DNA of 64,000 nucleotides from Asterella californica (taxonomy: Eukaryota > Streptophyta > Marchantiopsida > Marchantiales > Aytoniaceae), in contig JAYKYS010000006.1 in the NCBI GenBank assembly GCA_036924285.1, positions 25,642,001 to 25,706,000 of the forward strand. The letters run 5' to 3'. The first letter of the stretch is position 1. Each line of letters starts with the position of its first letter. Below, piece by piece: positions 12,601-24,971 of this stretch. Under the pieces are notes generated by a model. It saw only the letters and a program-made list of their open reading frames with translations, was not told the origin of the DNA and made no database searches. Position numbers and translations under genes: made by a program.

Positions 12601-13470
12601 GAAATCGTTACTATAGCTTGTGTTGGATCCTGCCATTCATCTCCGTTTCCTCTCGGCATGTCCCTTTATCCTCATATGGCGGTGTCTCAGTCACATGCTC
12701 CAAACCATCCTGGGGAACATGGAGTCATCCGTGGAGTGGACATTGAGCGCCCCCGTGTGGGGATAAGTGATCCAGATATGCCTGTTTCACATCCTTCTGA
12801 GATTGCTGGCTTCACTTTCAGACGCAGTTCTAGGTGCCATAGGCTTGCTAGACTGCAAGCTTTCAGGAGAGCCATGCAGCTGAGAGGGAACATTCTGGGT
12901 TCGTCCGACAGTGACGGCGGCAGTGGACTGGAAGGTAATGGACAAGCCCACCTCGTAATCGTTGTAAATGGGCACCCCTTTGGTCCAAGCAATATTCGTG
13001 GTATCTTTTCTAGTCTACGGAACCATATGAACACGCCAATGTACGCAACTCTAACCAGTAGCCACTCAGACCCGCGACCTGAACCTTGGTCGGACGTGGT
13101 TCTCTCGAAGCCATTTCATGAACAGTGGCATGTCATCTCTGCGTGGAAGGACACTCAAAGCACGGACAATAAGATTGACCTGCAAGGACACGCGGAACAT
13201 CAAACGGAAGATTCATTTGTTGGAGAAAATCCTCATGTGGAATCACTTCCTCAAGTTTCAGGCAAAACCGAAGAAGATATTCCTTCCGAAGGGGACTCTA
13301 CTGGGCAAGCTGTCGCATTGTCCGTCGAAGAATCTGATGGGAGAAGCACAACGGGTACCTCCGCTGAGAGGGCGTTGGAAGACTCCCCAACTTCATCTGA
13401 CAGTGACCTACGAGAGTCCATGACTTCATCTGGGGACTCGTCCGAGGAGGGCTCTCGTGCTGCCATGTGA
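9663..13470 (+). CDS. Membrane-anchored protein of unknown function, seven exons, ~726 residues
   Basis: The model joins 9663-10052, 10233-10422, 10622-10725, about 11016-11315, 11506-11671, 12136-12230 and 12535-13470. All joins are GT-AG and phases agree; only the start of exon 4 is weak (11016 or 11034). The start ATG is the first in frame after a balanced 5' region. Residues 7-29 form one hydrophobic segment directly after the N-terminus, so a signal anchor is likely. Residues about 190-230 are rich in Lys and Glu and helical, a possible coiled coil. A His/Glu-rich patch (HEHEHEHERKH) sits near residue 350. A weaker hydrophobic stretch follows TRPWEIV near residue 435. The last 90 residues are Ser/Glu/Asp-rich and probably disordered. 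I do not recognise the family. The intact seven-exon frame argues for a working gene. Confidence 0.75.
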
Positions 13471-13913
13471 AAAGGAGAATACCGACCTTAATGCCAACCC
13501 AGTGAACAGCATCCTCTGTACTTAAAACGTGGGTATTGTCTCGAGGAAAGGCTTGACAGTGATGTGGATGTTTCCCTGTGTATGGTTGTAGGACTGTCGT
13601 TGATTGGTATAGAAGCATTATCAGTCGGTCCTGTGGAACGAAGTGGAGGTAGAGGTGATGGGTTGTCTACATTTGATGACCATTGATCAAGTCCCACTGA
13701 CTTGGCACCAAATGTAGATTGTCCATCGAAACGTCAATAAACTGTTCATTATTAGGCTTCAAGTTTGTAACCGCAGAAATGTAAAGTTTGTTGAATATTA
13801 TATTATATTGAATATATATATATATCTGTAAATGTAGAAACACTAAGCGTTCTATCATGCTTGTGGATAAGGAGAATATGGTTCCAGCCGCTGTAGGTAT
13901 TTGACTACGCTTC

Positions 13914-14034
13914 TTTGCAATTTTGGAAGTTTGAAGGCTGCCTATACTGCGAATATGAATCCGGTGTAAGGCGCCCTAGGTGTTCGAGACTCCTATTTGC
14001 AGTTTGGAAGTTTCCGAGCTGCTTATACTGCGAG
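13914..14034 (+). repeat. Imperfect direct duplication, period about 81 bp
   Basis: The two copies, about 13914-13954 and 13995-14034, share 'tttgcaRttttggaagttt', then 'gctgcYtatactgcga'. They lie about 450 bp beyond the stop of the unknown membrane-protein gene and may belong to its downstream region. Confidence 0.55.
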
Positions 14035-14784
14035 TTTTATGTCGTAAATTCCCCTTAATCGTTTTATTCCATGAGACCTATCAGTATGCTTCTCGACGTC
14101 GATCTATTCATGTTGCCAAGGTGGCTACGTGCTCAAAAGTACACAGATCTTCCAACATTGGGCGCAAAAGTTTGTGTGGTGCAGTTTTTTCTTAGAGCAA
14201 TATCAGCAATGCAGTTTCTTCATCGATAAACGTTAAAATTGACAAGTATGTGACCCAAATCTAAACAAATAAAGTGTGGAATCAAACCGTACCAGGTCAC
14301 TATCGGGGTTTGCTTTACAAAAGTCACAATGGCTTTGATGAGCTTTATAAGGGTACCTTTTTCCCTGCACAGCCTTGTTTTCCGTAAAGCCTAGAACTCT
14401 CCTTCGAAGGTAACAGAGACATTTACAAACAGTTCTATGAACAGTCAAGTTCTATAGAGAGCAAATTATATGTACGGCCCCCTAGCTAAATTTAAGTGTG
14501 AAGCATAACAAGATTCCCGTACGTTTAGAAAAGTTGCATTTGTAAAAGCGTTTTTCTTTGTTTTCCAAGTAGATTATGGAGAAAGTAACCTATATGTCTA
14601 CGGTCATACTCGAAATTGCGGTCATAGTCATAACTTTTGGTGAGAAAGGAAAATTTCTTTGTAAATTTGTCCCGTTATAATCATTATCACATAACATACA
14701 ATCGAAACGACGGTATGTTATGTGATACAAGTGCGACCATCTGTTGAAAAAAGAAAGAATATAATTAATCAACAGATTAATTTA

Positions 14785-14837
14785 TTAATTATTAGCTAAC
14801 CCTTCCCGACAGAAGAGTTAGATAATAAATTAAACGC
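14785..14837. repeat. Imperfect inverted repeat of the dispersed hairpin motif family
   Basis: An imperfect inverted repeat: 'aatttattaattattagctaaccctt' faces 'aagagttagataataaatt' around 'cccgacag'. It resembles the elements near 664 and 34560 in the 'taacc.ttccc' plus 'gttag.t.ataaat' layout. Confidence 0.45.
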
Positions 14838-15613
14838 TTGCATATTTGCAATTCCTGGGTAGAAAAGCCTGTGTATAACAACAGGAGTGTCTCAGTTTCA
14901 AGATCAAATGTTTGAAAACATCAGTCGAGTGGACCAACTTGTAAATATATGGTTTTTATCATTTTTCGGTTCAAAAGATAGATGTGTACATACACATCTA
15001 TATGTGTACATAAAGAAAGTGTTAGAAACAAAGTAAGCAAAGTAAACATTTTAGTCAGTCGGATTCTAAAAGAACATATGAACTATAACATGAGAATAAC
15101 ATAATTCTCAAGTAAATGTATAGCTTTGAAATGCTATTACAAGCGTAACACTTTGATTTCATGGGGTTTAGAGGAAGTTAACGAAATTCCAAGCGTGACT
15201 TCGACAGGCAAAAGAGAAAGAGACACAGAAGAGAGTGGATCGAGATTCTCTTGAAACGGCTGAATCTTCCCCCCCTAACTTCGACACCCCATAATAGAAA
15301 GGCAACTGCAGTTTGCCCTCCACTAGAGTGAGCAAAGGGAGTGTAGCGCTCCGCGGGGTCTGCAACATCTCCACCGCGATATATTAGTATGCGCCGCTAT
15401 CGTTATAGTAGGGGTCTCAATGCTAGTTCGACCCGCACTTTGTCGTTACACTGTCTTCCAAAAGTTAACACTTTGGATAAAGGTATATTGAGGGGTCCAT
15501 TAAATTATTAGTGCAGAAGCATCAATTTTATATTCACCAATTTAGTAAAGGTAAATTATATTAAGTTTTATATGAGTTATTCTTATATATTTATATTTAA
15601 ATAACACCAATAG

Positions 15614-15657
15614 ATTGTTACTATTCGGTTTTTACGAGAAAACCGAATAGTAACAAT
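15614..15657. repeat. Perfect 19-bp stem hairpin
   Basis: Arms 15614-15632 and 15639-15657 (attgttactattcggtttt and its exact complement) enclose a 6-nt loop. It lies in AT-rich intergenic DNA with no adjacent gene. It may be a MITE remnant, a small hairpin RNA or an isolated inverted repeat. Confidence 0.75.
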
Positions 15658-18230
15658 TTATAATAATAAGAATAATAAGAGAGAAGTAAAAGAAGAGAGA
15701 GAGGAAAAGAGCTTCCGGGAGAGGGAAGGAGAGAAGCGAAGTGATTACTCCTTCTTTCTCTGTCTCTGTCTCTTTTTTATTATCTTCCACAATCTCATTT
15801 AGTGAAATCAACAGATGATTTGGTATTTTGATGCAGTTTATAAAGTGGATATGCAATTATTTTTTGCTCTTAATAGTTATATATCACAAAAATTTTAAAT
15901 TACATCTAAATTAGTGAGAGTATACACAGTGAAGACAGAAGACAGTTTAGTGAAGGTTGAGGTAACTGTTGATGAAAACTGTGATTGCGAATTTGACTGC
16001 AGTTCAAGTTAATGTGAACCAACTGGGACAAATAATACAATCTTTATTACATTATTACTGATTTCTATAACAACAGAAAAATATCCATTTATTATTCGAA
16101 TTTGATTAACATGTTCACGAATGTCTGACTTGACTACAAGACACTTAAAATATAATTATAAAATTATAAAATTCTGTCTGTGCAACAGATTCAATTTATA
16201 AAATCTGTAGTCTCAGTCTAGAGACTATCAAGATAAAATATTATGCTTGTTTATTCATTCTTTCATCCGAAGATGGAAGAGTGCAACAAGCTTAACTTAT
16301 TACCTAACTCTATGTTTAAATTTTAGTTATATATATAAAAGTTGGTGAAATGATGTGTTATTTTATTTCATTTCTTTTTTATTAAAAAATTGGTTTTAAT
16401 TTCGTAAGGATTAGGTAATATATCATTTGTTAATTAAATTCTTGTTTTGCATTAGCAAATTGTCACACTTGTAATCTTGGAGGCGCCTCAGTCCGTGGTC
16501 CACTTATGGGTTGTGTTCGGCTAGCTCCAGCTACCATTTACACATTTATGAATTCAAATTTTCTTCACAATTTAATATACAATTGTCCTCTAACACTTAA
16601 GTCCTTTTCAATAACAGAAAATGGACAAAAGTTTCCCAGAGGTTGTCGAGCATGCTTATTCAAGAAAAACGAGTGTGAGATCGCTTTTGAAATTCAAAGG
16701 ATTTTGTTTCTCAAGTGCATGAGTGCTCTTAGTTTACAGTGAACTGGATGATTGATGGTTTTTGTTGAAATCTTTAGTCTTTTATATTTGAAAGGATGTG
16801 ATGTAAAGTAATTGTTTGTAAACAGGTGAATGAGAAATTCACCGCCCCTTTAATTGATCATTCGAATACATTAGAAATTAGACGTACACTAACATGTGAC
16901 TTTAGTTTTTGTCAAAATATTCATTTTGAAATATGTAATCAATTTGCACTAAAAGAGAAGCGAAAGGGAAATAAAAGTGATTTCTAAATTAGTGTACTAA
17001 ATTCATATTGCTAAGTGAAGTAGCCATCGAACATATCACCATCCATGTCATCAAAGTACATTCCACGTGGAAACATATTTGGATTTGTGCTCCCAAACTA
17101 CTTGGAGAAGGTAACTTGGAGAAGCCTCCAGAAATCACTCTTGCGCTTGACATTTGCAGCCCAGTTTTATCTAAAAAGTAAATATGATATTTGCGCTTGT
17201 CCGTCTTATTACCGAACCAATGGACCATGGAATCTTTCCACTATTTAAATTTAGATGTGCCTGGGGCCTAACTGCGAGGAACTGTCGTATGAAAATCTCG
17301 TAAAACCTCTCCGTACAGCTTTTCTCCCATTCTTGTATGAGGTATTAGGGGTTCCAAACCTTACCATGTAACTCATGACGTATATTCTTGTAGTAGAAAT
17401 GGTCATAGGAGGAGCGGTTACCTGTCGGGTACCCGTTGTGAAGTTAAGTTACGACTGTTCACGTAGTACCCGTAGTCCACAAATGCCCGTTGTATCCAGT
17501 ATTTTCTTTATTCTTGTAATAGGAAATTTATCCATAAATACTTGCACGTCATTGAAAAGACTGATCGTTTAAAAACTGAAAGATCTGACTGTACATACAT
17601 TCATACCTAAAATATAGTTTTGGAATTCTCATAAAATAAAAACTCCTTAACTGATACTTATTATACCGCTTCAAATATTGAGAGTTTTCATGCACTCGTC
17701 TTCATCCGTGGATGAGGTATACGTAGAAACCCTAATCCTGTTCTCACCTTGAAAGGGTAAGGTTTGAAACCCCCTATATTAGGGGTGTCAGTTATAGCCC
17801 CGCAAGGAATAACATCCACTGTCGTAAGTCCCTTGGACGGGTACGGGTGAAGTCGAAGTGGGGTACTTGTCGAGGTACTCTGTTGTCTAGTTACATCAGT
17901 TCAACTTAAACCCGTACGAGTATTTGAAGTGGTGAATTTTTACACTGATTTTGGCTCGATTTTAGCACGTTCGTCTTATCATTTTTTAAATTACTCTTTC
18001 TAGTTTACAATGGTCATGTCACTGTCTCCATAGTGGTTCTAGAATGCACGTTTTATAATTTTTTATTGTGAAGTACTCACATCTTGATTATTATACTTTT
18101 ACTTTCTTTGTTTCAACAAATAGCTCAAACCTAAGTAGTTTATAACAAAATCAAGTAACAATCTTTTAAAGATAAACTTACATATATATAAAACCTAAGC
18201 GCATAACCCTTTAGTGAAGTGTGGAACCGA

Positions 18231-18530
18231 CTAAACAGAAAAATTAATACCAAAGAAATTTTAACTAGTAAAACATTAAACAGTTTAGTTAAATATAACT
18301 GTGAAACAGCGGATTTGAAATGAAGAACCACCAAAACTAGACTGAAGTGCAGACTTCAGTTTTAGATTTTATATGTAATACTAAACAGAAAAATTAATAC
18401 CAAAGAAATTTTAACTAGTAAAACATTAAACAGTTTAGTTAAATATAACTGTGAAACAGCGGATTTGAAATGAAGAACCACCAAAACTAGACTGAAGTGC
18501 AGACTTCAGTTTTAGATTTTATATGTAATA
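18231..18530 (+). repeat. Perfect 150-bp tandem duplication
   Basis: 18231-18380 and 18381-18530 are identical over all 150 bases. Each unit starts ctaaacagaaaaattaatac and ends with an inverted motif (ctgaag tgcaga cttcag) and 'atatgtaata', after which a partial 'tttatatgtaata' follows. Complete identity means a very recent event, a collapsed or over-expanded assembly, or an individual-specific polymorphism. Confidence 0.9.
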
Positions 18531-19072
18531 CTTTATATGTAATAGAGTTACTATACTAACTTCAAGATGATCAAATCTTTGCTCAATTGTTTGTAAAATA
18601 TATGTTATTTGTATATATATGTAGAATAGGATGACGAGGATCAGAGAAAGTTTTAACATTTCACAGTGATACTTCATATTTTTCTGGAAATTTAAATTTT
18701 GAACTATTCATCAAAATTCATATTTGAAAAATTATCAATAAGAAAAGTCAAGAAAAGCCATCCATTCTACGTATCCATTCTTTATGAAAATTATACATTA
18801 AAAAAGACTCTACATTTATTCAATTTGAATGCGTTTTATCAAACGATAATAGAATCAGAATAATGTATCAATATCAAACGATCATCGAATTAGAAGAATG
18901 TAACATATTGATATGAATGATTAGGGTTAGAGATTGATCATGCAATTGGATTTTTTGTGTATATAAATTAAAACTTTTAATTTTATTATGCTAAAATAAT
19001 AATATGCTACTAATATATTTGAGAAGATCTTTAACTTCCTCCGATATTCATAACTGCTCACTACAGGTCTTC

Positions 19073-19711
19073 TCAAATATGAGTACCATTTCCGTAACTT
19101 CCTTCGGTGATCTCACTACAGGTCCAAGAACTAGTCCGTTGGTTAATGTAACAGGGTGATAACTGAGACCGGTGGGCATACTCTGTAAAATATTTGACCG
19201 TTACGCTCGTAAGTGGTATCCTTTTCATTTCTTCCCATGGTCTTTCGAAGATTCTGGGACAAGTGTGGAGTTCTTCTTCATATAGCTGTGATCTGATCCA
19301 AACCTCGGGTTTATTCTTCAAGAGAACGGCGCCAAAAACTTTGAAGGAGGCCGACTTCTCGTCTCCCTTGCCCCATGAAGCAACGATGCATTCAGTTGCA
19401 AGCAGTTTCATAAATAATTCTTGGCCTTCATCTTCTGAGACCGCATTCTTCAGACTCGACCCATCCGCCTTCCTTCCTTTCCTTCTCTACAGACGTCGGT
19501 CCATTCCATATATGCGAAATTCCACATCAACGTTCGCCTTGAAGCCAAAGTGTCACTCGAGGTTTTTGTGATTGCAGCAGGGTTTCCTGGAACCCTAATT
19601 ACAAGCAAGAAACGTGGTGAGAAAGAGGTAGAAGGGGAAAAAGCTCGAAGAACATAGAGCGAACAATTGTTCACACTTTCGCGTGATGTCAACTCGGCCA
19701 TTATCCACAAG
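19073..19711 (-). pseudogene. Possible minus-strand protein-coding remnant, unrecognised
   Basis: A minus-strand frame from about 19500 to 19073 has balanced protein-like composition (SVEKERKADG, then KLLATECIVASWGKGDEK and KVFGAVLLKNKPEVW). A second open frame covers 19710-19450. A possible donor (gtagag) lies near 19490. I could not join the two in a consistent phase or recognise a family. It could be a real small gene transcribed away from the COPI-associated gene at 20162, or a decayed one. Confidence 0.25.
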
Positions 19712-20161
19712 CATGTTGTTCGTTTCCAACAGAATGGAGTCTATCCAGTTTGAGTTGGGCACGCTGATGCAAAAGTGCCAAAATTTGCGAGGCGTTGGCC
19801 TACTGGCATGATTGGCTAGTGTCCAGCGTATATACTCTGAGAAAAGTCAGACCTTGGTTGAAAGAATGCCGCTAATAGCCATCCAGCAGACACGTGTATC
19901 TGTGAATTGGATGTTTGCCACACGTCGTTCTTGCCCTGGGTGAGTGCGCCACGTCTTCAGTGATGCTTGTCTTGGACGAGACAGCGCGTAAACTGACGAA
20001 GCGCGAGTCGATCCATAAGAGCTGAATTGTGCGGAGGTTTCAAAGGTGATTCTTAGGATTCTTCTTTGGGAGAGGAAGGGAGGAAGTTTTTTTGTTTTCT
20101 CGGACAGTGTTTGGAGAGTTTTTGTAAGAGGTTTGGGACGGGTTTAGTAGAGAGTGCGAAA

Positions 20162-22259
20162 ATGGGAAAGGACGATCAGGTTGCTGTGCAACATCACCCC
20201 GTCGATGTTGGTGAATACCGCCACGGTCATGATCCCGACGACGAGTTGCTTGAGGATCCTGGATCGGAGACTAGAGATGCGGCGCTGTTAATGTTCAGAG
20301 CTCTTACTCTGATCACTGCTATCTCCGCTCTCTTGTGTATGATTGTAAATTTGGTGTCCCTTCTCCGCGCCTTCAGATGGAAAGTTGAGGTGGGTGCACT
20401 TGTGTACGGTCTCATGTGTTTTTCAAGCTCTAGTACCTGGTGTTTCAAGTAGATATTACGCTCTGTTTTGTATATTCGAGTCTCCGTGAACTCGGAAGTT
20501 GTCTGCGGAGTGCCGACGGTATGGCGAGTCCATGCACGGACACCTTCGGTGCAGAAGTGAATGAGCCGAAACCCGTTAGAAATCATTGTCGGGGAATTTA
20601 TCATATTAAATTTCTGAGAGGAATCTGAAGCTGCTAGGAAGGAAGTCAACATTGAGAATTTCTGTTCTTTGAGTGGTTATACGTTGTTTGTCTGGACAAT
20701 CAGTTTATAGTAATTTGTACAATAGCCAGAGAATTTAAGGTCTGGTGACGAGGATAGCGTGTAAGTTTAGTATGTGAGCGGTTGAGTGACATCAAATGCT
20801 ATTTAGTTTCAGACTCATAGTGCAGGTTAAGGGATAAGATGCACGCATGCATATGTTAAGATTGAGTGAGGGTAGGGTTTTCGAGTTTGATGGTGAGCAG
20901 CATCTAGGAAGTGAGGAGTGTAGAGGAGTGTGGTTGTGATTCTTTAATGGGTTTTCTGGCAGTGAAGTTTACAAACGTGTATGCAACTCCTTATGACAAG
21001 CTTGAAAACTGGGAGACGGGATCGTGTTTTAGTAAATGGTACTGAGTCGGACATGATTGATTTGTGCAGGTATTCGTCGGCATTCTGCGGCTGTACGCAG
21101 TCATCTTCGCATGTTTCGTTGCCATCGCCGAGACGGAGTGGCAGTGGGTGTTCCGTCACTGGCCGGTTAGTTCGCTGTTCACAAGAACAGGCTAACCTTT
21201 TGTTGGAGACATGGATTACTGTGTCTCCCAAGTTCGTAGATTTGAACTCGGTGATGCGGTAATATATGCCTGATAGTCCACTTCTACTTAGCTGCGTGAT
21301 GGTAACTCTTTCCATGCCAATCTTTCTTCTCACGAACGCTTGTTGGATCTCTGCAGTTTTTGGAGTATTGGGTAGGACGAGGAATGTTGCAGATCTTGTA
21401 AGCAGAGCTTACCGTCTTTCCCGTTATGGAGTTTGGAGCTCCTGTATGCCCATCATATTTATTGTTACGGTAGTTCAGCCTTGTCTTTATAATGTAATGT
21501 TTGAACAGTATGCTGCCTTGACTTGAATCGCCACAATGGTGGTATACTGAGATATCTCTGTGTTACCACCAGTGTCGCAGTCATGACGAAGGCACTAGCC
21601 GGCGCAAGTTGGGAGGTTCGTTTTGAGAGACTTCTACACAACATAGCCAGTTGGATGCTACTTGGTTGCGGTTTCATCTACACTTTTGCTGTAAGCCTTC
21701 TTCCTGAACGAAGTCTTGACATTACAAGCATACGCTGAAATTCTGGTTTCTTAGGGTGCATCTGGTCTTTCATATCATTTCTTGAGTAGTTTTAGGCACG
21801 AGAGACATTTTAAACTTGATATTCCCTATCTCCACTTGACTGAACCTGTGAAGAAAGGAATTAAACAGAAGACCTTACTGCCCGTTGTATGCGGTTGACC
21901 TAATAATCCCATAATGTCCTCCCAAAGTCTTCTGTACTTTGTGCACGACCTGATCATTTGAGCTCTTGGTGAAATCAGGGAGTTCTGTGCATGCGACAAC
22001 TCAAGCAGAGACGGATTCAAAAGCGGGAGTGGCGTGAACAGGCAGTCAAAGATCTTCAGGTATTTTTGATGAGAAGCTCGTGAGAAATTGCTTGTCGTCT
22101 GTCTGCAGTTTGTGCCAAGTCTACTGTTCTTAAAGAGTAAGAGCTTGTGATAGTTCGAACTGAATTGAGAAGTATACCATCTCCTACTGTTGTGAGCAGG
22201 ACCTGGAAGCAAAGAGAAGGGAAATAGAGGTACTCCTTGAGCAAGGCGTCCGCCGGTAA
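20162..22259 (+). CDS. COPI-associated (TVP15-like) Golgi membrane protein
   Basis: Six exons, 20162-20389, 21070-21165, 21357-21397, 21573-21690, 21979-22059 and 22200-22259, encode 207 residues. All are GT-AG and every phase agrees. Four hydrophobic segments lie near residues 42-68, 77-97, 120-133 and 143-166. The loop AETEWQWVF followed by LEYWVGRGMLQIFVAVMTKA is the hallmark I associate with plant proteins of the COPI_assoc family (yeast Tvp15). These are small four-pass proteins of Golgi/ER vesicles with no known catalytic activity. The C-terminus after residue 167 is a basic, charged cytosolic tail (KQRRIQKREWREQ). An upstream in-frame ATG at 20066 would add 32 residues; I chose 20162 because those residues look like translated 5' UTR. 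It is convergent with TBCA. Confidence 0.75.
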
Positions 22260-23153
22260 CCAGTTGTACGCAAGATTGTTCCGACAAGAAGTACCGGGCC
22301 CTGTTCGCTGTGTCCCTCTCTCCACTACTTCACATCTTGAGTTAGACTCCATCATACGAAATGATCTGTTCCTCACCTCTGAAGTGTCTATGAAGAGTCT
22401 TAGATGGCCACTGCTTTTACCTCCCTGTCCAGTTGAGAGGGAATGTTAATTCAGAGACGAGATCGTCCACCATTCGCTTCCGCAGGAGCGAGCACTGTAA
22501 AATAGTATGCTAACAATTAGGGTATTACCTCCAGTCACAATGGAGGCACACGAGGGTCAATCTGCTTTCGCTAGACAGTAAGTGAAGAATTTATATGCCC
22601 AAATATTGGGACGCTGACAAACGAGCAGATCCCTGTAGATAGTGCATTGTAAATTCAGCCACGTGGCAGAAGAAGTGTTTCTGAAGATATGTTGTAAATA
22701 GAAAGAATGTGAACCGTGAACATGGTATTATTGTTCGTAACAGTGCAAAGAGCAGAGAGAGAGCAGGACCACCTGCACCCCGGCAAAACAAGGAAGTATT
22801 CAAGTAATCACCGGGTTTATCTCTAAATATACTAGATTAAGTGCAGGCGGATGGAAGATCGAGAAGTTTAACGAACATCTCATCATGTACGCCCAAAGTA
22901 AACAGAGTCCAAAGAAAAAGAGATTCGAATGCCTCCCAGATGTCCCTGGCCCTGAGTGCAGATCAGGTACCTGTCCATTTAACTTACTCCCAGGTTAAAG
23001 ATATCTAACCTTGAAATGACGACAGAATTCCGATAAACACACCAGGTAACATAACGGTCATCAATCACCGTTTACAAAATCTTTACGAACCACTGCGTAT
23101 CTCGGGTAACACTTCACAATTTACGTACATTCATGCTCTAACAACATTAACTA

Positions 23154-23184
23154 CGAGAAATCTTAGAGAACGTAAGATTTCTCG
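23154..23184. repeat. 12-bp perfect stem hairpin
   Basis: Cgagaaatctta (23154-23165) pairs exactly with taagatttctcg (23173-23184) across a 7-nt loop. It lies between two convergent genes and could act at transcript ends, though it lacks a U-tract. Confidence 0.6.
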
Positions 23185-23264
23185 AAGGAGATCCTAATCG
23201 CTAGAAGGTCCGTGAATTCATACATGTAATTTGAATGTGATTCTTATCTGGTTAAGTTAACCAG

Positions 23265-23435
23265 GCAACTACTTGATCTGCACTCATCCGACGAGACACG
23301 TGACCGAAAGCCATTCATAGCTCGACGAGAAGGTTCACGAAAAAGTTAACTAGACAGATACCTCGTCTGCACGCATGAGACACGTGACCAAAAGCTTTTC
23401 ATAGCATCGACTCGAGAAGTTGCAGGAAAAGCTAA
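23265..23435 (+). repeat. Diverged direct duplication (~85 bp units), each with a G-box core
   Basis: Both units contain 'gtctgca or atctgca', then 'gagacacgtgacc.aaagc', 'ttcatagc', 'cgacgagaag or cgactcgagaag' and 'aaaag.taac or aaaagctaaac'. Each therefore carries one CACGTG, the plant bZIP/bHLH G-box core. In the gap between two convergent genes a promoter role is uncertain. Confidence 0.55.
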
Positions 23436-24235
23436 ACACACGCAATCCACAAACACATCTACAGCTCAATCCACAAACATATTTTCAACTCGGGAGACAA
23501 GTATTGCCAAGAACACCCTGGTTAGAGCAGCCCAGCGCTGCCCTGAGAACGGTTTAGAGATTTTCAATCGAGTGTACACTTGGACCTCGGAAGTCACAGG
23601 AAATCTTTCTCACCTATATTATATCACTGTGGTCATACAGTCTACTTATTAAGCACACTACTGCAACAGCTTAGCTTTCAACCGTTTATGACAGGGGCAA
23701 AGCAGAGATACTATTATAATCTCGTCAGCTGTACGTCTGCAGGAGCATGACAAGCTAATGGCACAGGTATCTGTGCCCGACCCTGATCAAGCTGAGGAAT
23801 CCATTCAGGTGCAAGAATCACAAGCGTTCAGCGTCCCGCTATGATATGAGCACTGCAAATGACCTCTCTCATGGAGTCTTTCTTCTGAAAGAGCAGCCAA
23901 CCGATCAGGCCACACATCGTCAAACACCTGCCATTAATTCGCATTTATCCAACCATATAACTAGATCCCGGCCAGAATAGTTTCCGAGTAAGGTTGCTTC
24001 TTGTCCCTGTGCTTCACAACAGCCATTGTGGATACCATTGCTCTAACCAGCTGAAACTTCTCTCGTTTCTGCATCGTATCCGGCTGTTCCTCGGTGTCCT
24101 AAAACCGCATACCTCGCCGTCTGATGGCCCCTCGTTTCTTAGACGTAGCCACATCCAGCGTTGCAATCCGCTTCTCCGCTTGTGCAAGTTGAGATTATAT
24201 CACATGGCAGTTCGTCCAGTTTGAGTGAACCAAAT

Positions 24236-24893
24236 CTATGCAACCTCTAGCAATGTCTGCACGTTGGTAACTAGCTGTTTGGCAACAGTCACATCTTCTT
24301 CATTCTCCATATCTCCCTCGATAGTAGCCTGCGAAGTGGATCTGGTTAAGCGCCGTCCATAGTCTAAAACTCAAGAAAAGCTCGACGGCACAGAACGTGG
24401 CCAGAAAAGAAACTGATGCATTTACTCAAGTAGTAGAGAAAAAGGGTGAGACCGAGGCAAATGAGTACGATCGAAAGTGGAATAGATGATGGAAAACGCT
24501 TATTACCAAGGCAGTCTCCAACTGTGCGAGAGCAGTTTCCAGTCGCTTCCTGCAGTCTGGGATCATCATCTTCGACTCCGACAGGACGTTCTCCTGTCCA
24601 CGGATCACACACATCCCAACACCTTCAAAAAACGCGCCCTTTTCCACCCTAATGCTGCCGGGCAAACGGGGCTAGATCCATACCGAAATCCAGATCAAAG
24701 AAGAAGGAAGTCGTCAAAGATGTGGATACTCTACCTGCTGTTTGATGTCGTAAGCATCGGCATTGGTGTCCTTCATCTTCTGAGTCTTGGCAGTCTCCTG
24801 CTTCACCTCTGTCTCGTAAGACTTGAGCTCCTTCAGCACCCGTTTACACACCCCCGTCTTGATCTTCAAATTCTTCAATTCTTGCGACGCCAT
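24236..24893 (-). CDS. TBCA: Tubulin-folding cofactor A
   Basis: Three minus-strand exons, 24893-24735, 24593-24507 and 24328-24236, all phase 0 with GT-AG borders, encode 112 residues, the normal size for this family. TBCA is a small all-helical chaperone that captures beta-tubulin released from CCT and passes it to the cofactor D/E complex in the cytosol. The evidence is the N-terminal LKNLKIKTGVCKRVLKEL helix, the central EVKQETAKTQKMK stretch and the strongly conserved ENVLSESKMMIPDCRKRLE in exon 2, followed by a short acidic third helix. The in-frame ATG at 24971 would add 26 non-conserved residues, so I chose 24893. It is convergent with the COPI-associated gene upstream in coordinates. 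Confidence 0.92.
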
Positions 24894-24971
24894 CGCCAAT
24901 CTCCCAGAATCTTCTCCGTGCAAGAGAAAATTAGTCTTCACCGGACACGCAAAAGAATCGCCGCCCACCAA

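Larger units (their letters stand above)
13471..19040. other. Long gene-free region, mostly AT-rich
   Basis: No exon chain could be built on either strand. It contains a diverged duplication at 13914-14034, hairpins near 14796 and 15614, and a perfect 150-bp duplication at 18231-18530. GC-balanced patches occur at 13500-14200, 15150-15450 and 17230-17960. The last of these carries 'gggtacccgt' and 'cgggtacggg' motifs but no protein I recognise. Confidence 0.5.
22260..24235. other. Convergent 3' region between the COPI-associated gene and TBCA
   Basis: GC-balanced sequence that should contain both 3' UTRs. It holds a 12-bp hairpin (23154-23184) and a diverged direct duplication (23265-23435). 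The open frame at 23994-24224 on the + strand lies antisense to the TBCA 3' side and looks like chance. No further gene was found. Confidence 0.5.

Noticed and set aside
17230..17960. GC-richer patch as a possible organelle DNA insertion
   Set aside because: No plastid or mitochondrial gene fragment is recognisable, and frames are interrupted throughout.
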